Below are positions 16,624-24,649 of a stretch of DNA of 64,000 nucleotides, piece by piece; the stretch's first letter is position 1; each line of letters begins with the position of its first letter. Origin of the DNA: Sporomusaceae bacterium UBA7701 (GTDB lineage Bacteria; Bacillota; Negativicutes; Sporomusales; UBA7701); the NCBI GenBank assembly GCA_002482545.1, contig DLGF01000020.1, positions 124,001-188,000 on the forward strand. Reading direction: 5' to 3'. A program made the position numbers and the translations under genes. Below the pieces are notes generated by a model. It saw only the letters and a program-made list of their open reading frames with translations. It ran no database searches and had not been told where the DNA came from.

Positions 16624-16977
16624 ATGGAAAAACAAAAAATATTTTTTGAAAATCTAAAACGTATTAAAGACTACTGGGTTAATAAAGGGATCAATGACCT
16701 TGAACCAAATGCCGATTTAAGATTGTCCGACGTTAAGGAAGACATTCAAGAATTGCAAAAACTAATAACTACTCAAGAGAAAAAAGATGCCCTTAAGAGA
16801 GTGCTAAATAATATTATTGAAGGTGTTTTTCACTCAACTCTAGTAATGATTGATGGTGGAGATGCTTTGGCAGACAGAATGAAGATTGATCTAGTAGACT
16901 TTGATACTGGCGAGTCACTGAAGGGTAATACAGCTTTGCATGAAGAATTTTTCGGCTACCTGCTGGATAATGAATAA
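16624..16977 (+). CDS. Probable immunity protein for the adjacent toxin
   Basis: A 117-residue, AT-rich, mostly helical acidic protein 14 bases downstream of the toxin fragment. No family is recognised with confidence. Gene pairs of this size and spacing after an HNH-like toxin domain are normally toxin-immunity pairs, the immunity protein binding and blocking the nuclease in the cytoplasm. GAGGGG precedes the ATG. The call rests on context. Confidence 0.6.
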   Translation: MEKQKIFFENLKRIKDYWVNKGINDLEPNADLRLSDVKEDIQELQKLITTQEKKDALKRVLNNIIEGVFHSTLVMIDGGDALADRMKIDLVDFDTGESLKGNTALHEEFFGYLLDNE

Positions 16978-17263
16978 AACGGTAGTGTGTACGGTCTCAC
17001 TACAAAACTCTGCTAAATTCACTGCAAAACGACAGACGTCAATGGCAGCATCACAGAACCTTTTTAGCCTCCTGACCAACAAAAGACATGGCAACTGACC
17101 GCAGAATCCTAATTCTGCAGTTAGTCATCCTCGCTGCCCCTAGCGAAGCGGCAGTACCGTACGGAGCATCAGAGACGCATTTGACGCATCTGTCGCTTCC
17201 CTCAGAAAACAAGACAAAAGGCCAACATTGTGGCAGCATCTGATCAAGGATGCTGCCACAATG
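16978..17263. other. Non-coding stretch rich in small palindromes
   Basis: No gene is supported. It contains short inverted repeats (GCAGAAT/ATTCTGC near 17100-17120; CTGCC/GGCAG near 17136-17153) and repeated GACGCAT units near 17170-17190. It lies on the 3' side of the IS110 transposase remnant and could be part of the same decayed element. Confidence 0.4.
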
Positions 17264-17264
17264 T
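17225..17264. repeat. 16-bp perfect palindrome beside IS110 remnant
   Basis: Arms ACATTGTGGCAGCATC and GATGCTGCCACAATGT with an 8-base loop abut the transposase stop codon. It could be a terminator for the transposase (minus strand) or a structural part of the element end. Confidence 0.8.
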
Positions 17265-17571
17265 CAAACGGCCTCTATCTCCGGCAGCAAGTCCGGCATC
17301 ACATAGGCCATCCGGTGCTTCATCATCCCGTAGATGATACTGACGAGGCGGCGCATTGACGCACGCCAGAGCCTGCTTTTTTGTCTTGCCCTCGGGGATC
17401 TTCCGGTAGTAGCCGTGGAGCATGGGGTTGCAGGATTTTCCTGACACCTTGGCCACCTACACCTGCTGGAATGGCCAAGAAGTAGAGGATGCTATGCATT
17501 ACTCTTCTGGGCCTACCCCCTCCGGACGAGCCAATAGGGCTTTTCGCTTTCCTAAAGCTATTGCGAAGCAA
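17264..17571 (-). pseudogene. IS110-family transposase remnant (C-terminal end)
   Basis: Read on the minus strand, three frame segments reconstruct the end of an IS110/IS116/IS902-type transposase: RRVMHSILYFLAIPA, then SCNPMLHGYYRKIPEGKTKK and QALACV, then (after one extra base) MRRLVSIIYGMMKHRMAYV and LLPEIEAV before the stop at 17264-17266. At least two frameshifts are needed and the N-terminal RuvC-like DEDD domain is absent, so the gene is dead. The element appears to be a fragment left in the accessory patch. Confidence 0.75.
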
Positions 17572-17643
17572 TATATACCGTTCATCAGTGTTACGGCTCT
17601 AAACAGGCCTGCCGTCCGTTATCAATTTTTTATACACTTTACC

Positions 17644-17668
17644 GAGTCCGGTTGCCGGGCTCTTTTTT
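17644..17668 (+). terminator. Intrinsic terminator
   Basis: Stem GAGTCCGG/CCGGGCTC (one G-T pair) with a 3-base loop followed by six T. Confidence 0.75.
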
Positions 17669-17728
17669 ATTCGGTTTTTTCAGACCGAAATCAGATTTAT
17701 TTCCTATTGCGAAAGGAGGATGCCGTAC

Positions 17729-18010
17729 ATGGGATACTGGGACTGGAAAGCAGGATACCCGGGTTATGCCGGGGACGAAGACAGCAGAATCAATCAAATT
17801 GACAGGCACATTCCCCTGAACCGGCGGGACACGGTCTACCGCGACGCCAAGGCCACCGTGGACTTCAACCGGGACGTCGTCGTCGAGATCCCGGTGAACG
17901 AAGGGCCTTCGGCGTTTCCGCCCGTTAACGCCGATACTCTCCAAGTGCCGGAGAAGTCATGGCTCGACACCGTTCGGGAAGCAATCCGCAGCGGCGAGGT
18001 TAAAAGTTAG
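17729..18010 (+). CDS. Hypothetical protein, possibly N-terminal part of a broken gene
   Basis: A 93-residue ORF; ATG 17729 is preferred over 17720 because the AAAGGAGG site (17710-17717) is better spaced. The sequence (GYWDWKAGYPGYAGDEDSR; VNEGPSAFPPVNADTLQVPE) is not recognised. GC content is normal for the host up to its stop, immediately after which a different, AT-rich frame continues with toxin-like sequence. The ORF may be the delivery-side remnant of a toxin gene or an independent small gene. Confidence 0.5.
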   Translation: MGYWDWKAGYPGYAGDEDSRINQIDRHIPLNRRDTVYRDAKATVDFNRDVVVEIPVNEGPSAFPPVNADTLQVPEKSWLDTVREAIRSGEVKS

Positions 18011-18329
18011 CGATAAATTTGATTCCGCCTCCATTGGGTTAGGTCAAATATTTCCTGAAACAGCAATAGCTGCGGAGAAGAGGCTTTTAGGTGTAGAGTA
18101 TAATCGGGACGAGATGTTCAGAAGACTTCAAGACGATGCTACTAATATAAGCTATGTGGCTTTAGTTCTTGCCGATGAAGCAGACCGAGCAAAAATAGAC
18201 CCAAATAATGGAAGAAGGGAGGATGTTGAAAGACTATTGGCTAAGTACAATGGTATGGGCAATGCTGCTGCTCAATATGGCCGGGAAACTTATTTGTATT
18301 ACGAGGCATTTAAAAGGTACAACCAATAG
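18009..18329 (+). pseudogene. Lysozyme/transglycosylase-like toxin fragment
   Basis: An open frame of about 106 codons without an appropriate start at its beginning. It contains SIGLGQIFPETA, the pattern of the G-L-x-Q-I-x-P-x-T-A motif in lytic transglycosylase or lysozyme-like domains, and further helices (ISYVALVLADEADRA; YGRETYLYYEAFKRYN). Such domains occur at the C-termini of polymorphic toxins that attack peptidoglycan. Because the N-terminal part is missing, it is annotated as an orphan fragment. Confidence 0.5.
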
Positions 18330-18355
18330 TTATATGCTTCGGGTGGTGAATTAAG

Positions 18356-19016
18356 TTGAAAAAAGGGCGCTTAGTAAGCAAAACGATAATGTTTTTTCTG
18401 CTGGGAGCAGTTATTGTGCTAGCAGGATACATGGCGTTTTTGTTTATTCGGGGTCCCCATTGGACTCTGAAGGAAATTGACGATTGAACCGAAAAGCCTT
18501 TGCCTGTCGCTGTTTCTTCGGTGAAAGAAGGATTACCTGTGGCAGCAGCAGTTGCGCAGAAATGGAGACAAGATGCTGTATTGAGCAGCATTAGTGTTTA
18601 TCTGCGCGGGACAGAAGCAGTGAAAAGTCGTAAGGGCGAAATCGTATATTCCTACTATGTATTAAATAATGATTCTGAGGCTATCCCGAAGCATGGTGTG
18701 AAGTTACAATTGATTTGACTAAGCAAACAATGCTAGGGTCAAAGTATTTGGCTACCCCAAACGTTCCTCAGAGCCGATGGATTTAGCCTGGTCTTTGGAT
18801 ATCGCCGCTATTTTTGGAATAATTGAAAACAGCAAAGCGTTCGCATACTCCGACAATCCATTGGTCATAATCCATCCGGGAGCGTGAAAATGCTCCGTTA
18901 CGGTAGGCAGCGCGCCAGATGCGTGGAGTGCTGAACGGGTAGAATTCATTATCGATGATTCTACAAGACAGATTGAAAGTATGAGAACGTTTCCCCAATC
19001 CACCACACCGCATTGA
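18356..19016 (+). pseudogene. Decayed membrane protein gene (possible immunity gene)
   Basis: TTG 18356 behind GGGTGGTG starts a 43-codon segment with one transmembrane helix (TIMFFLLGAVIVLAGYMAFL), ended by TGA at 18485-18487. The same frame continues for about 77 more codons to 18718 (LPVAVSSVKEGLPVAAAVAQ onward). Further in-order fragments follow in other frames (MDLAWSLDIAAIFGIIENS; AERVEFIIDDSTRQIESM), ending at 19016. One nonsense and at least two frame changes indicate a pseudogene. A membrane-anchored protein after a peptidoglycan-hydrolase-like toxin would fit an immunity protein, but this is inference. Confidence 0.5.
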
Positions 19017-19117
19017 AAAAGTGACCGGACCTAATCAACTGCAAAGCTCTGTCCAAACCTATAAAACCTGGAAGACAGCAGTTGTAGATTTCAAAGCTAT
19101 CAATAACAATCCAGGAG

Positions 19118-19150
19118 GCCGGCCGACGAAAAAGTCGGCCGGCTCTTTTT
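19118..19150 (+). terminator. Intrinsic terminator closing accessory patch
   Basis: Perfect 10-base stem GCCGGCCGAC/GTCGGCCGGC with loop GAAAAA and a TCTTTTT tail. Confidence 0.9.
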
Positions 19151-19361
19151 GTTTGCGCAGAAACATGCAACAAATTCTTTTTGTTTTCATCTATTATAGG
19201 GTGAACGAATTTTCGCGATTGTGCCCTTGAATGAACGGAAACAAATAGTAAAATTATTCTAAGGAATTCTTCATGCCCGGTCAGGCGCGGCGGCGGAAAG
19301 ACGGGAGCGTGGCCCGGCTGGCGGGGAGTGAAGCGAAATCTAGAGGGAGAGGTTGGGATAA

Positions 19362-19817
19362 ATGATTCAAGACGTGATGGTCAAAAAACTGGTGCGGCAC
19401 AGCGATGACCGCGGCTTCTTCATGGAAATCCTGCGCGACGACGAGAAGCTGCTGGAGCGGTTCGGGCAGGCATCCCTGTCCAAATCCTATCCCGGCGTCA
19501 TCAAAGCCTTCCACTATCACGAAAAACAGGACGATATCTGGTTCTTCCCGGTGGGGAACGTTCAGACGGTCCTCTACGACCTGAGGGAAAACTCGCCGAC
19601 CCGGGGCGAAACCAACATCTTCTACATGGGGGAAGACAACCCGCTCGTCGTGGTCATCCCCAAAGGCGTGGCCCACGGCTACCGGGTGCTGGGCAACCAG
19701 CCGGCCTGCATCGTCTACTTCACCACCGAAGCCTACGACCCCCAGCATCCCGACGAAAAACGCATCGACTGGAACGACCCGATGATCGGGTTCGACTGGA
19801 CGACCCAACACAGATAG
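19362..19817 (+). CDS. rfbC: dTDP-4-dehydrorhamnose 3,5-epimerase family protein
   Basis: A 151-residue cupin-fold protein of the RmlC family, expected to epimerise dTDP-4-keto-6-deoxyglucose at C3 and C5 on the way to dTDP-L-rhamnose. Motifs: SDDRGFFMEI near the start, KAFHYHEKQDDIWFFPVGN (His of the active site within the cupin strand pair) and PKGVAHGYRVLG. It is about 30 residues shorter than classic RmlC (about 180), so it belongs to a short subgroup and its specificity may differ. It is the first of three sugar genes separated by 11 and 9 bases; no rfbA (thymidylyltransferase) accompanies them here. Confidence 0.85.
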   Translation: MIQDVMVKKLVRHSDDRGFFMEILRDDEKLLERFGQASLSKSYPGVIKAFHYHEKQDDIWFFPVGNVQTVLYDLRENSPTRGETNIFYMGEDNPLVVVIPKGVAHGYRVLGNQPACIVYFTTEAYDPQHPDEKRIDWNDPMIGFDWTTQHR

Positions 19818-19828
19818 GACGGTAGCGC

Positions 19829-20839
19829 ATGAAAACACTTTTGATTACCGGCGGAGCCGGTTTTATCGGCAGCAACTTTATCCGGCATATGTTGAAGGAA
19901 CACCCCGACTGCCGGATCGTCAACTTCGACGCCCTGACCTATGCGGGGAACCTGGAAAATCTCCGGGAAGCAGCAGGAAATCCGCGCTATTCGTTTATCC
20001 GGGGCGATATTGCCGACGCGGCGCAAGTGGACGCCGCCATGTCCCGGGGCGTCGACGCCATTGTCAACTTCGCCGCCGAATCCCACGTCGACCGCAGCAT
20101 CGACGACCCCGGCCTCTTTGTCCGGACCAACGTCCTGGGGACGCAAGTCCTCCTGGACGCGGCGAAAAAATACCGGGTAGAAAGATATCTGCAAATCTCT
20201 ACCGACGAAGTCTACGGCGCCCTGGGAGCGGAAGGCCTGTTCAGCGAGGAAACCCCGCTGGCCCCCAACAGCCCCTACTCCGCCAGCAAAGCGGGGGCCG
20301 ACCTCCTGGTGCGGGCCTATCACGAAACCTACGGCCTCAACATCGGCATCACCCGCTGCTCCAACAACTACGGCCCCTGGCATTTTCCCGAGAAACTCAT
20401 TCCCCTGGCCATCACCAACGCCCTGGAAGACAAGGAAATCCCGGTCTACGGCGACGGCCTCCAGGTACGGGACTGGCTCCATGTCGCCGACCACTGCCGG
20501 GCGATCGACCTGGTGCTCCGCCGCGGAAAAAGCGGCCGGATCTACAACATCGGCGGCAACAACGAACGCACCAACCTGCGCATCGTGAAAACCGTCCTGG
20601 CCGAACTGGGGAAACCGGAAACCCTGATCAAACACGTCAAGGACCGGCCGGGACACGACCGCCGCTACGCCATCGACGCCGCCCGCATCACCGGCGAACT
20701 GGGCTGGAAACCCGAATACACCTTCGAAACCGGCCTCCAAGCCACCGTAAAATGGTACCGGGAAAACCGGCAATGGTGGCAGAACGTCAAATCCGGCGAA
20801 TATGCCGCCTACTATGAGAAAATGTATGGCAACCGCTAG
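19829..20839 (+). CDS. rfbB: dTDP-glucose 4,6-dehydratase
   Basis: A 336-residue extended short-chain dehydrogenase that converts dTDP-glucose to dTDP-4-keto-6-deoxyglucose with bound NAD. Visible: ITGGAGFIGSNFIRHML (nucleotide motif), NFAAESHVDRSI, STDEVYGAL (active-site Thr-Asp-Glu) and YSASKAGADLLV (Tyr-x3-Lys). Length and motif order match RmlB. It lies between rfbC and rfbD in one operon, which feeds rhamnose into cell-surface polysaccharide. Confidence 0.95.
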   Translation: MKTLLITGGAGFIGSNFIRHMLKEHPDCRIVNFDALTYAGNLENLREAAGNPRYSFIRGDIADAAQVDAAMSRGVDAIVNFAAESHVDRSIDDPGLFVRTNVLGTQVLLDAAKKYRVERYLQISTDEVYGALGAEGLFSEETPLAPNSPYSASKAGADLLVRAYHETYGLNIGITRCSNNYGPWHFPEKLIPLAITNALEDKEIPVYGDGLQVRDWLHVADHCRAIDLVLRRGKSGRIYNIGGNNERTNLRIVKTVLAELGKPETLIKHVKDRPGHDRRYAIDAARITGELGWKPEYTFETGLQATVKWYRENRQWWQNVKSGEYAAYYEKMYGNR

Positions 20840-20848
20840 AGGTGGAAG

Positions 20849-21697
20849 ATGAAAATACTGCTTACCGGCGCTAACGGGCAACTGGGCCGGGAACTGGTAA
20901 AAAGGCTGAAGGGGACGGAGTTTCTGGCCACCGACGCGGCGGAAATGGACATCACCGACCCGGCCGGCACGCTGCGGGTCATCGGGTCCTATCAGCCGGA
21001 CGCCGTTATTCACGGGGCGGCCTACACCAACGTCGACGCGGCGGAGGGCAACCCGGAGGCGGCTTACAAGGTCAACGCCGTCGGAACGCAGAACGTCGCC
21101 GCGGCTTGTTTAAAGTACGGCGCCAAGCTGGTCTATGTCAGCACCGACTATGTTTTCGACGGCACCCTCGGACGCGCCTACAACGAATTAGACCGGCCCA
21201 ACCCGCAGAACGTCTACGGCAAATCGAAACACGCCGGAGAAATGTTGGCCCACCATATTCTCAACGAGCTGTTTATCGTGAGGACTTCCTGGCTGTACGG
21301 CGACGGCGGCAACTTCGTGCGGACCATGCTGAAGCTGGGCCAGGAACGGGACGAAATCAAAGTTGTCGACGACCAGCATGGCTGCCCGACCTGGGCCGCG
21401 GATTTGGCGGAGGCAATCCTGCGGCTGCTGAAAACCGAGCAATTCGGCATCTATCATGCCGCCAATGCCGGGGTCGCCACCTGGTATGATTTCGCGAAAA
21501 AGATTTTCGAACTGAGCGGCAACAGCCGGGTCAGGGTCCTGCCGCAGACGACGGCCGAGCTGAGCCGCCCCGCGCCTCGGCCCGCCTATTCCCCCCTGGA
21601 GAATCTGATGCTCAGGCTGACCACCGGGCACGCGCTCCGTCCCTGGGAAGAAGCGCTGCGGGAATATTTGGCGGGACTAAAGCATATTACGGCATAA
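20849..21697 (+). CDS. rfbD: dTDP-4-dehydrorhamnose reductase
   Basis: A 282-residue RmlD-type reductase making dTDP-L-rhamnose with NAD(P)H. Visible: LTGANGQLGRELVKRLKG (Rossmann), YVSTDYVFDG, YGKSKHAGE (Tyr-x3-Lys) and VRTSWLYG. GAGGTGG precedes the ATG 9 bases after rfbB. A bidirectional terminator follows. Confidence 0.95.
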   Translation: MKILLTGANGQLGRELVKRLKGTEFLATDAAEMDITDPAGTLRVIGSYQPDAVIHGAAYTNVDAAEGNPEAAYKVNAVGTQNVAAACLKYGAKLVYVSTDYVFDGTLGRAYNELDRPNPQNVYGKSKHAGEMLAHHILNELFIVRTSWLYGDGGNFVRTMLKLGQERDEIKVVDDQHGCPTWAADLAEAILRLLKTEQFGIYHAANAGVATWYDFAKKIFELSGNSRVRVLPQTTAELSRPAPRPAYSPLENLMLRLTTGHALRPWEEALREYLAGLKHITA

Positions 21698-21727
21698 GAA
21701 AGTTTTACCGTGCAGCGGATTAACGTC

Positions 21728-21765
21728 AAAAAATCCCGGCTCGCCTTTGGGAGCCGGGATTTTTT
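21728..21765. terminator. Bidirectional terminator between rfbD and gldA
   Basis: Fifteen-base perfect arms AAAAAATCCCGGCTC/GAGCCGGGATTTTTT around an 8-base loop; A and T runs flank both sides, serving the convergent genes. Confidence 0.95.
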
Positions 21766-21785
21766 GATTCGTCGGGAACTCGGAG

Positions 21786-22889
21786 CTACTTTTGCCCCGC
21801 CAGGTAGGCCTTGCCGAGGGCGTCGGCGGTGACGAGGGCGGCATAGACCGTTTGAGGGGTGACGGGGAAGGGCTGGTTATGGATGGTTTCGCCGGGGGCG
21901 CAAGTGGCTTCGGCGACTTTCTGCAGTTTTTCGGGAGTAGGGCTGGTGACGCCGATTTCCTGCAAGGTTACGGGCAGCCCCACCGAACGGCAGAAGCGGA
22001 GCACTTCGTCGATCTGCCGGCTGGGCTGGTTTTCCAGCACCAACTGGACGAGGGTGCCGAAGGAGACTTTTTCGCCGTGATAGGCGTGATGGGTTTCCTC
22101 CAGGACGGTGAGGCCGTTGTGGACGGCGTGGGCGGCGGCGAGGCCGGAGCTTTCGAAGCCCAGGCCGCTGAGCAGGGTGTTGGCTTCGACGATTTTCTCC
22201 AGGGCCTCGGTCGGAACGCCCTGCTCGGCGGCCAGCTTGGCCTGGTACCCGTATTCGATCAGGAGCTGGTAGCACAGCCGGGCGAGACTGAGGGCCGCCG
22301 CGGTGGACAGCCCGCCGGGCAGGTTGCTGGCATAGGCCTTGGCGCAAGCATCGGCTTCAAACCAGGTGGCCAGGGCGTCTCCCATGCCGGAGACCAGCAA
22401 TCTGGCCGGCGCTTGGGCGATGATCGCGGTGTCGGCCAGGACGAGGTCGGGGTTTTTCGGCAGCACCAGGTAAGACTCGAACACTCCTTCCGGCGAGTAG
22501 ATGACCGAGAGCGCGCTGCAGGGGGCGTCGGTGGCGGCGATGGTCGGCACGACGGCCACCGGCAGCTTGGCGGTGAAAGCGGCGGCCTTGGCGGTATCGA
22601 GGGCTTTTCCGCCGCCCACGCCGACGATGATGTCGCAGTTTTCCCGTTTGGCGGCGGCGACGATGTTCGCGATCTCAAGCCGGGAGCATTCGCCGCCGAA
22701 GCTGCTGAAATGGGCGGTCAGGCCGCTTTCCCGCAGGCTGGCCTCCAGCGTGGCCCGGACGGCGGCGAGGCCCCGCTGGCCTCCGAGGATGAGGGCCTTG
22801 GTGCCGAGCCGCGCCAGGTGGACGCCCAGGTCTCCCAGGGCGCCGGGGCCTTGCACATAGCGGCCGGGAGCAATCATAACCTTTTTCAT
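21786..22889 (-). CDS. gldA: Glycerol dehydrogenase-type metal-dependent alcohol dehydrogenase
   Basis: A 367-residue member of the GldA branch of iron/zinc polyol dehydrogenases, oxidising glycerol (or related diols) to the ketone with NAD, or reducing hydroxyacetone-type carbonyls in reverse. Visible: GVGGGKALDTAKAAA (dinucleotide site), GMGDALATWFEAD (metal Asp), AHAVHNGLTVL and HAYHGEKVSFG (metal His residues). GAGGAGG-type RBS before the ATG. It is transcribed opposite to the rfb and B12 genes. Because the nearby pdu operon has no pduQ, this enzyme could serve as the diol or alcohol partner, but no direct link is visible. Confidence 0.88.
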   Translation of the reverse strand: MKKVMIAPGRYVQGPGALGDLGVHLARLGTKALILGGQRGLAAVRATLEASLRESGLTAHFSSFGGECSRLEIANIVAAAKRENCDIIVGVGGGKALDTAKAAAFTAKLPVAVVPTIAATDAPCSALSVIYSPEGVFESYLVLPKNPDLVLADTAIIAQAPARLLVSGMGDALATWFEADACAKAYASNLPGGLSTAAALSLARLCYQLLIEYGYQAKLAAEQGVPTEALEKIVEANTLLSGLGFESSGLAAAHAVHNGLTVLEETHHAYHGEKVSFGTLVQLVLENQPSRQIDEVLRFCRSVGLPVTLQEIGVTSPTPEKLQKVAEATCAPGETIHNQPFPVTPQTVYAALVTADALGKAYLAGQK

Positions 22890-23189
22890 GGCAGGTTCCT
22901 CCTCGCGTGAATGATCTGATGGAAAGGTTATACAAATCAGCCGGTTCCCCCTTGGGAGAATCTTGTCCTGTAGCTGTGCTTTTTTGCGTTTTCGCCGCCC
23001 GGCGGCAAACCGGCGCCGGCGCCGGCCGCCCCGACCGGTTTCGGCAAGAATCTATAATGAAAGAACAAAAAAACACCGAGGAGATTGGCGGCCAAGCGGA
23101 AATTAGTACTACAGCGAAACACGGAAGCCGTTCCGGCCGGGCGCGTCAATCGCCTCCCGGGCCGGGCGGCCCGACATATCGTTCATCCA

Positions 23190-23365
23190 CCAATCAGGTG
23201 CCTCTTTGCCAAGAGGAGAATAGGGAAGGTCGGACGGGCTTGGCCATAGCCCGGAAACGACGCGGTCGCGCCACTGTAATCGGGGAGCGGGCCTGCTGAT
23301 GCCACCGGCAGCGGGAAGGTGCAGGCGCCACGATGATCCGAAGCCAGGAGACCTGCCTGATTTGG
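23190..23365 (+). promoter_or_regulatory. Cobalamin riboswitch
   Basis: The conserved elements are present in order: AGGTGCC start, GAATAGGGAA segment, GCGCCACTGTA core (23269-23279) and the closing B12 box GAAGCCAGGAGACCTGCC (23339-23356). It precedes a terminator and cobT, so adenosylcobalamin should lower cobT expression by transcription attenuation. Confidence 0.93.
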
Positions 23366-23425
23366 CTGTCATATCGCCCCCGCGCAAGGGGCAATGCCAG
23401 AAGGATAGGATTTTTCCGGAAACGG

Positions 23426-23458
23426 AAAACCCTAGCCTTTTTGGGCTAGGGTTTTTTT
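23426..23458 (+). terminator. Riboswitch-controlled terminator
   Basis: Stem AAAACCCTAGCC/GGCTAGGGTTTT with T run, between the B12 box and the cobT ribosome site; the expression platform of the riboswitch. Confidence 0.9.
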
Positions 23459-23483
23459 AGTTAGAAAATAGGAGGGGAACGGC

Positions 23484-24521
23484 ATGGATTATCCGGCCCA
23501 GATTGACGAATTGCTCGATGGAATGGCGAAACCGCCGGGAAGCTTGGGGCTGCTGGAAAAACACCTGAAGAAGCTGCTTCTCGCCTGGGGCACCGGGCTG
23601 ACCGAAATCAGCCCCCATCATCTCATCTTCGCCGCCGACAACGGGGTGGTCGAGGAAGGGGTCGCCGCCTATCCGGCGGTCATTACCTGTCTGCAGGCCC
23701 GGAACATGGCCGAGGGCCGGGCCACCATCAGTTCCTTCTGCCGCTGCCAGGGCATCCCCTATACCGTCGTGGATGTGGGCGTCGACAGCGCGGAGCCGGT
23801 GGGACTCAACCGCAAGGCGGCCCAGGGCACCCGGAACTTCACCCGGGAACCGGCGATGAGCAAAAGCGAATACGCCTTCGTGCAGGCCGCCGCCGAAAGC
23901 CTGGTGAGGGAGCTGGTCGCCGACCGGGGCTGCAACCTGCTCTCCTTCGGGGAGATGGGGATCGGCAACACGACGACCTCCTCGGCGGTATTGCACGCTC
24001 TGACGGGGGCGGAAGTCGAGTTCGTGGTGGGGTACGGGGCGAGCGCCCCCGGCCTGGAGGTGCTGAAGCGCAAACGCAACGCCATTGCCCGCGGCATGGA
24101 GCTGCACAAGGACGACCTGGCCACGCCCCACGACATGCTGCGGTGCCTCGGAGGGTTTGACCTGGCGGCCATGTGCGCGGCCATGCGCGAGTGCGCCCGG
24201 CTGAAGACTCCCTTCGTCATCGACGGCTTCATCTCGGCTGTGGCCTATGCCTGCGCCGTCCGGATCGACGAGCGGGTCAAGCATTACGCCATACCTTCCC
24301 ATCTCTCCAAGGAGCCTGGGATGGTTTACGCCCTGCTGACCGGCGGCATCGTCGCCGAGGAGGTTCCGATACGGGCGAATATGGCCCTGGGCGAGGGGAC
24401 CGGCGCGGTGCTGATGGTCGGCCTGCTGCGGCTTATGGCCGAGGCGGCGCGGAATGTCGCCAGGCTTTCCGACTTCGAGCTCGGCGTGCCGGAGCCGCAG
24501 CCGCTGACGGCGGCGAGGTAG
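23484..24521 (+). CDS. cobT: Nicotinate-nucleotide:dimethylbenzimidazole phosphoribosyltransferase
   Basis: A 345-residue CobT: it transfers phosphoribose from nicotinate mononucleotide to the lower-ligand base during cobamide assembly. Visible: MAKPPGSLGLLE (substrate loop), FAADNGVVEEGVAAYP, GEMGIGNTTTSSA and LGEGTGAVL (catalytic Glu). Homologues in Sporomusa-type bacteria include ArsA/ArsB pairs that attach phenolic ligands; only one subunit-type gene is present here, so a canonical benzimidazole-type CobT is more likely, but ligand choice cannot be read. The riboswitch upstream ties it to B12 status, and the B12-dependent dehydratase operon lies 5 kb downstream. Confidence 0.93.
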   Translation: MDYPAQIDELLDGMAKPPGSLGLLEKHLKKLLLAWGTGLTEISPHHLIFAADNGVVEEGVAAYPAVITCLQARNMAEGRATISSFCRCQGIPYTVVDVGVDSAEPVGLNRKAAQGTRNFTREPAMSKSEYAFVQAAAESLVRELVADRGCNLLSFGEMGIGNTTTSSAVLHALTGAEVEFVVGYGASAPGLEVLKRKRNAIARGMELHKDDLATPHDMLRCLGGFDLAAMCAAMRECARLKTPFVIDGFISAVAYACAVRIDERVKHYAIPSHLSKEPGMVYALLTGGIVAEEVPIRANMALGEGTGAVLMVGLLRLMAEAARNVARLSDFELGVPEPQPLTAAR

Positions 24522-24600
24522 CGGCTGGTTAAGGATTGCCGGGTTATGGTGTTTTTTTGCGGTCGGCAGGATAATTCAGCCAAACAGATAAATATCCCAT

Positions 24601-24634
24601 ATAACAAAGCAAAATCTTACTATGCTTTTGTTAT
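24601..24634 (+). promoter_or_regulatory. Leader hairpin before sensor kinase
   Basis: Near-perfect inverted repeat ATAACAAAGCA/TGCTTTTGTTAT (one-base bulge, 11-base spacer) lies just before the GGGAGGGGG site of the kinase gene. It may be an operator or RNA hairpin; no U tract follows, so it is not a normal terminator. Confidence 0.5.
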
Positions 24635-24649
24635 GTTGGGAGGGGGCCT

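Noticed and set aside
2182..19150. Prophage attachment sites flanking the tail and toxin region
   Set aside because: No matching direct repeats, tRNA gene or integrase could be recognised at either side.
19273..19365. 30-codon ORF before rfbC
   Set aside because: Too short, no family pattern, overlaps the rfbC ribosome site region.
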